A DNA stretch of 11,089 bases from Candidatus Melainabacteria bacterium (lineage in GTDB: Bacteria > Cyanobacteriota > Vampirovibrionia > Vampirovibrionales > JAJTHC01). The notes under the pieces were generated by a model. The model worked only from the letters and a program-made list of their open reading frames with translations, ran no database searches and was not told the origin of the DNA. Made by a program: the position numbers and the translations under genes. Below are positions 7,146-11,089 of this stretch, in pieces; position 1 is the stretch's first letter; every line of letters begins with the position of its first letter. The stretch is from NCBI GenBank assembly GCA_026389055.1, contig JAPLIO010000251.1:1-11089 (forward strand), read 5' to 3'.

Positions 7146-7232
7146 GTTAGCAGCTAGTCCAATCCTTTTGAGAAAACCATACCTATATTCTACTAGCATA
7201 AAAACAATTTTTCTAAAATTGATGCTAAACAT

Positions 7233-7265
7233 AAACAAAACCCCACAGAGATAAACCCTGTGAGG
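7233..7265 (-). terminator. Rho-independent terminator behind the 7329-7673 gene
   Basis: Read on the minus strand: CCTCACAG, a nine-base loop, CTGTGGGG, then TTTTGTTT. The stem is five base pairs (CACAG/CTGTG), then one mismatch and two more G-C pairs. It lies 64 bases after the stop codon of the upstream minus-strand gene and ahead of the start of the next one, so it should separate the two transcripts. The stem is short, so it may be leaky. Confidence 0.55.
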
Positions 7266-7328
7266 ATGAGCGATAGGATGGATTGTTCCACGAGTAAAAT
7301 TAAATAAAAGAAGGAGGGTTCGTGTTTT

Positions 7329-7673
7329 TTAAATGAGGTTTCTATTTGGAGGTAATTGATTTTGTAGCGTAGGGCCTAATACCATGGCAAGCCATTGGTC
7401 TGAAAGCGTATTGGCGTGGGCTGGGTTGTTGGCAACGCTAGGGTCTAACGTTAATAGCATATTCGCCAACGGAGACGTCATAAAGGAATCGACAAAGTCT
7501 TCCACCCGCCCAGCTAAGGCAAGCGTTTCACTATCCAACGAAGCCAAACAGGGCGATTGAGAATAGGCATAAGGGCTGCTAAGCGTTTCTTCCGTTAGCG
7601 GTGTGCTTACTACCACGAAAGGCTTTTGGGCTGAAGAATCAGTCGTTTCAGGTTGATTGGTCATGCGGGTCAC
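7329..7673 (-). CDS. Small unrecognised protein, GTG start
   Basis: A 114-residue protein with no family I recognise, no membrane segment and no signal peptide. The N-terminal third is polar (Thr, Ser, Pro, Gln). The middle (about 45-75) is more hydrophobic and could form helices. The C-terminus ends in a Pro/Asn-rich tail. The start is chosen as GTG at 7673-7671 because an AAGGA lies five bases upstream; the ATG three codons later is 14 bases from it. It is followed by a terminator-like hairpin. Coding status rests on the good ribosome site, the terminator and the intact frame; a nearby unknown gene of similar Pro/Ser/Thr-rich style follows on the same strand. Confidence 0.65.
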   Translation of the reverse strand: MTRMTNQPETTDSSAQKPFVVVSTPLTEETLSSPYAYSQSPCLASLDSETLALAGRVEDFVDSFMTSPLANMLLTLDPSVANNPAHANTLSDQWLAMVLGPTLQNQLPPNRNLI

Positions 7674-7678
7674 GGTTA

Positions 7679-7684
7679 TCCTTC
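7679..7684 (-). promoter_or_regulatory. Ribosome binding site deciding the GTG start
   Basis: GAAGGA on the minus strand, five bases before GTG 7673. This spacing favours GTG over the in-frame ATG at 7664, which would be 14 bases away. Confidence 0.6.
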
Positions 7685-7955
7685 ATTGAATCAAGATTGG
7701 TTCAGTTTGCGTTAAAGCTTGTACACATTAACGTGCCTAGCTAATACCTAACTGAATACTGGCTTCTGTAGCTTCAAAAGAAATGGTCTAAAAAATCTCT
7801 CTGTTAAGCGGTAACCGATAGGTTTTTTCGGTTATATACATAGGTGATGTTAGAAAGTGTAGGATGCACTCTATGCTTGAATAAAAACAACACTGGTAGA
7901 AAACGTGCTAAAACCGTTACAGTTTGTTACATTGCAGCCAATATTGCGTTAAAAG

Positions 7956-7966
7956 CATGGTAAACT
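7956..7966 (+). promoter_or_regulatory. Extended -10 motif ahead of Nudix gene
   Basis: CATGGTAAACT contains TGG-TAAACT, sharing the ATGGTAA core with the motifs at 2739 and 3719. The predicted start is about 37 bases before the ATG at 8009. TTGCAG at 7932-7937 is 23 bases away, too far to be a normal -35. Confidence 0.4.
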
Positions 7967-8008
7967 AAAGGTATCATTCCATTTGAAAAATTAGAAAGTG
8001 CTGTTACT

Positions 8009-8569
8009 ATGCCTCCTCTTTCTTCCAGTATTTCCACACAGGAAACGGTGGTTTCCAGCCAGCATCACTTTACGGGTCGGGTTATTAGCGTTAAACAAGA
8101 TACCGTTATTAACCCGCAAGGTGAAACCGTTTTCAGAGACGTGGTTACCCACCCCGGTGGGGTTTGTGTATTGCCTATTTTGCCTGATGGGCGTATTCTG
8201 CTGATTGAACAATATCGGTATGCTACGGGGCAACTGTTGCTAGAAGCCCCTGCGGGCAAGCTGGATGTTGCGGGCGAAGCCCCTTTTGAAGCCATTCAAC
8301 GAGAACTATGGGAAGAAACAGGCTACACCGCCACCCATTGGGAGCCGTGGGGCTTTATTTATACGGCACCGGGCTTTTGTAACGAGCGTATTTATCTTTA
8401 TAAGGCTTGGGGATTGGTGCTTTCTTCCCAACCTAAGCCCGTTATTGAAGATGAAGCCATTGAAGCCAAACCTTATACGTGGGAGGCGTTGAGGGCGTTA
8501 CTGGGCAATAATCAGCTGCAAGATGCCAAAACCCTCGCCTTGCTGGCACGTTATCAACTAGAACAGTAG
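8009..8569 (+). CDS. Nudix hydrolase, ADP-ribose pyrophosphatase type
   Basis: A 186-residue Nudix protein of the ADP-ribose pyrophosphatase (NudF) kind, which hydrolyses ADP-ribose to AMP and ribose 5-phosphate in the cytosol and removes a reactive NAD breakdown product. Evidence is the order VLPILPDGRILLIEQYRYATGQ-like strand region (54-75), the E-A-P-A-G-K loop (79-84), and the Nudix box at 83-106 ending in R-E-L-W-E-E-T-G-Y. The metal-binding Glu residues 99, 102 and 103 are present. A P-G-F-C-N-E-R loop follows, and an acidic D-E-A-I-E stretch downstream matches the family. The box has one extra residue (G-K-L-D-V-A-G-E, so Gx6E rather than Gx5E); I recall this G-x-L-D-V-A-G-E form in other ADP-ribose pyrophosphatases, so it is not a defect. 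The first 20 residues are polar and poorly conserved. The ribosome site is weak. Confidence 0.9.
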   Translation: MPPLSSSISTQETVVSSQHHFTGRVISVKQDTVINPQGETVFRDVVTHPGGVCVLPILPDGRILLIEQYRYATGQLLLEAPAGKLDVAGEAPFEAIQRELWEETGYTATHWEPWGFIYTAPGFCNERIYLYKAWGLVLSSQPKPVIEDEAIEAKPYTWEALRALLGNNQLQDAKTLALLARYQLEQ

Positions 8570-8611
8570 GGTTATAGCCCCCAAATAATACAATTTTCAA
8601 ATAGGAATAGC

Positions 8612-8682
8612 GTCATGTTGAGCGAATGCGAAACATCTCCTGTGTTTGTCTAAGGGGATTCTTCACGTTCGTTCAGAATGAC
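8612..8682. repeat. 71-bp imperfect palindrome of the GTCATTCTGA type
   Basis: Ends are GTCATGTTGAGCGAATGCGA (8612-8631) and, on the other strand, GTCATTCTGAACGAACGTGA (from 8682 inward). They match at most positions and continue to ATCTCC/ATCCCC, with a short loop between. The wording GTCATTCTGA-rCGAA-GAATC is one I know as a recurrent short intergenic repeat in several bacterial groups. It lies between the Nudix stop and the groES promoter. As RNA it would form a hairpin, but no T-run follows, so I do not call it a terminator. Confidence 0.7.
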
Positions 8683-8771
8683 AAAACACACTATTTCCTC
8701 TATCAATGATATAACCCACCCCTTGAACATTAAAACAATGTAAACAATGAGCTTTCACAACCTGTTTGGCA

Positions 8772-8777
8772 TATAAT
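8772..8777 (+). promoter_or_regulatory. Probable groESL -10 box
   Basis: A perfect TATAAT (in GGCATATAATAAG) lies 130 bases ahead of the groES start, with no matching -35 at 16-18 bases. No CIRCE operator (TTAGCACTC, nine bases, GAGTGCTAA) is present anywhere upstream. The leader instead contains a GTTAC-TG-GTAAC palindrome (8852-8863) and a GGGTT/AACCC hairpin (8865-8880) just before the ribosome site. Confidence 0.4.
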
Positions 8778-8890
8778 AAGTATCGTTATAAAAAGGGTGG
8801 TAGTTTTTTAGCTAATCCCTTGTGTTATAACCATTCATACCTTATATATACGTTACTGGTAACAGGGTTCATAATAACCCCAAAAATAAT

Positions 8891-8894
8891 GGAG
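8891..8894 (+). promoter_or_regulatory. groES ribosome binding site
   Basis: GGAG lies 12 bases before ATG 8907. It sits inside the codons that would follow the alternative ATG at 8889, which argues for the downstream ATG. Spacing is longer than usual, as it also is for groEL (GGA, 13 bases). Confidence 0.5.
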
Positions 8895-8906
8895 ATCACA
8901 CCTAAA

Positions 8907-9200
8907 ATGACTGTTAATTTTCAGCCGTTGCACGATAATGTGCTAATTGAATTGTTTGAAGAAGCTCAGCAAACCGCTGGTGGTATTTTTCTGCCAGATA
9001 CAGCCAGAGAAAAACCACAACAAGCCACGGTAATAGCCGTAGGTGCTGGTAAAGTAGATGCCAACGGTACGTTGCAACCACTCGCTGTGAAAGTAGCCGA
9101 TAAAGTGTTTATTTCCAAATGGGGTGGAAACGATGTTAAATTTGGCGGTAAAGACTATAAATTAGTCAAAGAATCTGACATTCTTGGCATTGTTCTTTAA
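8907..9200 (+). CDS. groES: Co-chaperonin GroES
   Basis: GroES is the seven-subunit lid that caps the GroEL cage during ATP-driven folding in the cytosol. The 97-residue protein starting MTVNFQPLHDNVLIE is the normal family length. The GroEL-binding mobile loop is clear at about 17-32 (with A-G-G-I-F-L-P at 24-30). The A-V-G-A-G-K stretch, the later D-K-V-F-I-S-K-W-G-G loop region and the closing S-D-I-L-G-I-V-L are typical. The frame is open 47 codons further upstream, but that extension has no family resemblance and its first bases overlap the promoter, so ATG 8907 is preferred. It is followed 75 bases later by groEL on the same strand, the usual bicistronic arrangement. Confidence 0.97.
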   Translation: MTVNFQPLHDNVLIELFEEAQQTAGGIFLPDTAREKPQQATVIAVGAGKVDANGTLQPLAVKVADKVFISKWGGNDVKFGGKDYKLVKESDILGIVL

Positions 9201-9203
9201 TTT

Positions 9204-9233
9204 AAAAAAACGGTTATAATCATCTGTTTTTTT
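9204..9233 (+). terminator. A/T-rich hairpin between groES and groEL
   Basis: AAAAAAACGG (9204-9213) and CTGTTTTTTT (9224-9233) can pair over ten positions in RNA, with one G-U pair, around a ten-base loop. With seven U at the 3' side this resembles a weak terminator or attenuator that would let part of transcription through to groEL. The loop also contains TATAAT (9215-9220). It is too A/T-rich to be a strong stop. Confidence 0.4.
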
Positions 9234-9275
9234 CTGTATTAGTGTACGTTAATTTAAAAGGAATCATACTGAATC

Positions 9276-10910
9276 ATGGCTAAGAAAATTATATTCAACG
9301 AAGAAGCTCGTAGAGCCTTGCAAATGGGCGTTGACGCCGTGGCTGATGCGGTTAAAGTAACCCTCGGGCCTAAAGGCCGTAACGTTGTTTTAGAGAAAAA
9401 ATTTGGGGCTCCTCAAATTGTAAACGACGGTGTTACCATTGCCAAAGAAATTGAAATGGAAGACCCAGCAGCCAACGCAGGTGCCCAATTAGTGCGTGAA
9501 GTAGCGAGCAAAACAAACGATGTAGCAGGCGATGGAACCACTACCGCTTCCGTTTTAGCTCAATCCATTGTGCGTGAAGGCTTGAAAAACGTTGCTGCGG
9601 GTGCGAACCCAATTGCCTTGCGTTCAGGCATTAACAAAGGCGTAGAAGCCGTTGTTGCCGAAATAAAATTGCGGGCTCGTCAAGTGGATAGCAAAGATTC
9701 CATCAAACAAGTTGCTAGCGTTTCAGCTGGAAACGACGATTATGTGGGCGAATTGATTGCTGAAGCCATGGATAAAGTGGGCAAAGAAGGCGTTATCACC
9801 ATTGAAGAAAGCAAATCCATCGGTACGAGTTTGAAAGTGGTTGAAGGGATGCAGTTTGATAAAGGCTACATTTCCCCCTACTTCGTAACAGACCCCGAAC
9901 GCATGGAAGCCGTTTTGGAAGATTGCTTCGTGTTGTGCGTCAACAAAAAAATCAACTTGGTTGCCGATATTGTGCCTATTCTTGAGCAAGTGGCTCGTGA
10001 AGGTAAAGGCTTGTTGCTAATTTGTGAAGATATTGAAGGCGAAGCGTTAGCAACGTTGGTTGTGAATACCATGCGGAAAATTATCCGTGTTGTAGCCGTT
10101 AAAGCCCCTGGTTTTGGCGATAGACGCAAAGCCATGTTGGAAGACATCGCTATTTTAACAGGCGGTCAACTGTTTACCGAAGAGTTAGGTATTCGGTTAG
10201 AAAACGTAACCGTAGCTCAACTTGGTAAAGCTCGTAGAGCCACCGTTTCTAAAGACGCTACCATCATTGTGGCAGATGAAGCTACTAAAGCGGATGTTAC
10301 CGCCAGATGTGAAGCCATTCGTAAGCAAATTGACCAAAGCGATTCAGAGTATGACAAGGAAAAGCTCAACGAACGCTTGGCTAAACTTTCAGGTGGTGTA
10401 GCCGTTATTGAAGTAGGGGCTGCTACCGAAACTGAATTGAAAGACAAAAAATTACGCCTAGAAGATGCGTTGAACGCAACCCGTGCAGCCATTGAAGAAG
10501 GCATTGTGCCTGGTGGTGGTACGATGTTGCTGAAAGCGAAAAAAGCGTTGGCAACGTTTGCTCAAACCTTAAAAGGCGATGAAAAAGTCGGTGCAGAAAT
10601 TCTGCTTCGGGCGATTGAAGCTCCTGCTAGGCAAATTGCTTACAATGCTGGGCAAGAAGGTAGCGTAATAACCAACAAAGTGTTAGAATCTGCTGAAAAC
10701 ATTGGCTACGATGCGTTGAACGACCAGTTTGTAGATATGTTTGAAGCTGGGATTGTTGACCCTGCTAAGGTTACTCGCTTTGCATTGCAGAATGCGGCTT
10801 CTATTTCAGGGTTGTTGCTAACAACGGAAGCCTTGATTGTGGATATTCCAGAAAAATCCTCGGCTATGGCGGGTGCTGGGCATGGTGGTATGGGCGGTAT
10901 GGATTACTAA
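9276..10910 (+). CDS. groEL: Chaperonin GroEL
   Basis: GroEL (HSP60) builds the double seven-membered ring that encloses and folds client proteins using ATP in the cytosol. The 544-residue protein is full length with equatorial, intermediate and apical domains in order. The ATP site is visible: T-L-G-P-K-G-R-N (29-36), N-D-G-V-T-I-A-K (50-57), and G-D-G-T-T-T (85-90) with Asp86 matching E. coli Asp87. The hydrolysis aspartate lies in the L-E-D-A-L-N-A-T stretch near 397 (E. coli Asp398), followed by E-E-G-I-V-P-G-G-G. The tail is a short G-G-M-G-G-M-D-Y. A GGA lies 13 bases before the ATG, and GAATCAT is directly repeated on both sides of that spacer (9261-9267 and 9271-9277). Together with groES it forms one operon ended by the hairpin at 10942. 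Confidence 0.98.
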   Translation: MAKKIIFNEEARRALQMGVDAVADAVKVTLGPKGRNVVLEKKFGAPQIVNDGVTIAKEIEMEDPAANAGAQLVREVASKTNDVAGDGTTTASVLAQSIVREGLKNVAAGANPIALRSGINKGVEAVVAEIKLRARQVDSKDSIKQVASVSAGNDDYVGELIAEAMDKVGKEGVITIEESKSIGTSLKVVEGMQFDKGYISPYFVTDPERMEAVLEDCFVLCVNKKINLVADIVPILEQVAREGKGLLLICEDIEGEALATLVVNTMRKIIRVVAVKAPGFGDRRKAMLEDIAILTGGQLFTEELGIRLENVTVAQLGKARRATVSKDATIIVADEATKADVTARCEAIRKQIDQSDSEYDKEKLNERLAKLSGGVAVIEVGAATETELKDKKLRLEDALNATRAAIEEGIVPGGGTMLLKAKKALATFAQTLKGDEKVGAEILLRAIEAPARQIAYNAGQEGSVITNKVLESAENIGYDALNDQFVDMFEAGIVDPAKVTRFALQNAASISGLLLTTEALIVDIPEKSSAMAGAGHGGMGGMDY

Positions 10911-10941
10911 TCCGCCAATTCCTACCATTGAAAATGGTCTA

Positions 10942-10985
10942 AACACCAGCGGATGCTTTTGTAAGCATCCGCTGGTGTTGTTTTG
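10942..10985 (+). terminator. Strong rho-independent terminator of groESL
   Basis: A perfect 17-bp stem, AACACCAGCGGATGCTT (10942-10958) with its complement (10963-10979), closes on a four-base loop and is followed by GTTTTG. It begins 31 bases after the groEL stop. Long, G/C-rich and mismatch-free, it is the clearest terminator in the window. The remaining bases to 11089 show no gene I can support. Confidence 0.9.
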
Positions 10986-11089
10986 TGCTTGATTTAGAAA
11001 AGCTGTACCCAATACGAAGCATGATGTAGGAGAATGTTTATACCAATTCACAGATTGAATAGCGTAAGAGTTCAAACCAACCAATAGGA

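Larger units (their letters stand above)
7674..8008. other. Divergent intergenic region
   Basis: This 335-bp gap separates the minus-strand small gene from the plus-strand Nudix gene. No gene or RNA is evident. It holds a hairpin TAACCGA/TCGGTTA (7812-7818 with 7828-7834) whose nine-base loop is T-rich, and a promoter-like motif at 7956-7966. I see no convincing promoter for the minus-strand gene. Confidence 0.5.

Noticed and set aside
7146..7238. Longer N-terminus of the 592-residue protein (TTG 7238, ATG 7232 or ATG 7199)
   Set aside because: These starts fall in or beside the U-tail of a terminator-like hairpin and lack a good ribosome site. Kept as an alternative only.
8083..8326. Nudix box with an extra residue as a sign of lost activity
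   Set aside because: The catalytic R-E-x-x-E-E-x-G part is intact and the longer loop form is known in other ADP-ribose pyrophosphatases.
8766..8906. Longer groES reading from ATG 8766
   Set aside because: The extra 47 residues have no GroES resemblance and overlap the TATAAT box; ATG 8907 gives the normal family length with GGAG ahead.
9723..10504. Minus-strand frames inside groEL
   Set aside because: Shadows of a highly conserved coding sequence, with no ribosome sites or recognisable products.
10818..11084. Minus-strand frame of 88 codons at the right edge
   Set aside because: It crosses the groESL terminator stem and the end of groEL and has no family resemblance.

Overview
The window looks like a chromosomal segment of a flagellated Gram-negative-type bacterium. 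The GroEL and GroES sequences have a cyanobacterial-lineage flavour, and a flagellar M-ring gene is present, so the non-photosynthetic sister lineage of Cyanobacteria (Vampirovibrionia/Melainabacteria) is my best guess. This is an inference from remembered sequence style, not a search, and confidence is about 0.5. Most genes are housekeeping or stress functions. No tRNA, rRNA, CRISPR array or transposase gene was seen.

Layout, left to right. Positions 1-1610 (minus strand) hold most of fliF, running off the left edge and probably heading a flagellar operon. An intergenic stretch follows, containing a 146-bp palindromic element (1834-1979) whose right arm runs into the ribonuclease PH gene (rph, plus strand, 1935-2708). 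Next come a Dps ferritin (2797-3297) and a YvlD-type four-helix membrane protein (3342-3695), likely one transcript behind an extended -10 promoter. A second palindromic element of almost the same size (3735-3878) then lies between a near-identical promoter motif and a MATE-family efflux transporter (3929-5353).

Convergent to the transporter are two minus-strand genes that I do not recognise. One is a 592-residue single-pass membrane protein with a long Pro/Asn/Ser linker and a helical, TPR-like C-terminal domain (5367-7145). The other is a 114-residue protein (7329-7673) with a terminator-like hairpin behind it. After a 335-bp divergent gap come a Nudix ADP-ribose pyrophosphatase (8009-8569), a third, smaller palindromic repeat (8612-8682), and the groES-groEL operon (8907-10910), closed by a strong hairpin terminator.

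Functionally, Dps, the chaperonins, the Nudix hydrolase and the MATE pump are protective or house-cleaning genes, but they sit in separate transcription units and I see no single pathway linking them. I found no novel multi-gene system. The most interesting signal is the palindromic elements, above all the one at 1834-1979: it supplies the start codon and first 15 or so codons of rph, and the family's conserved N-terminal R-x-D-G-R stretch is missing.
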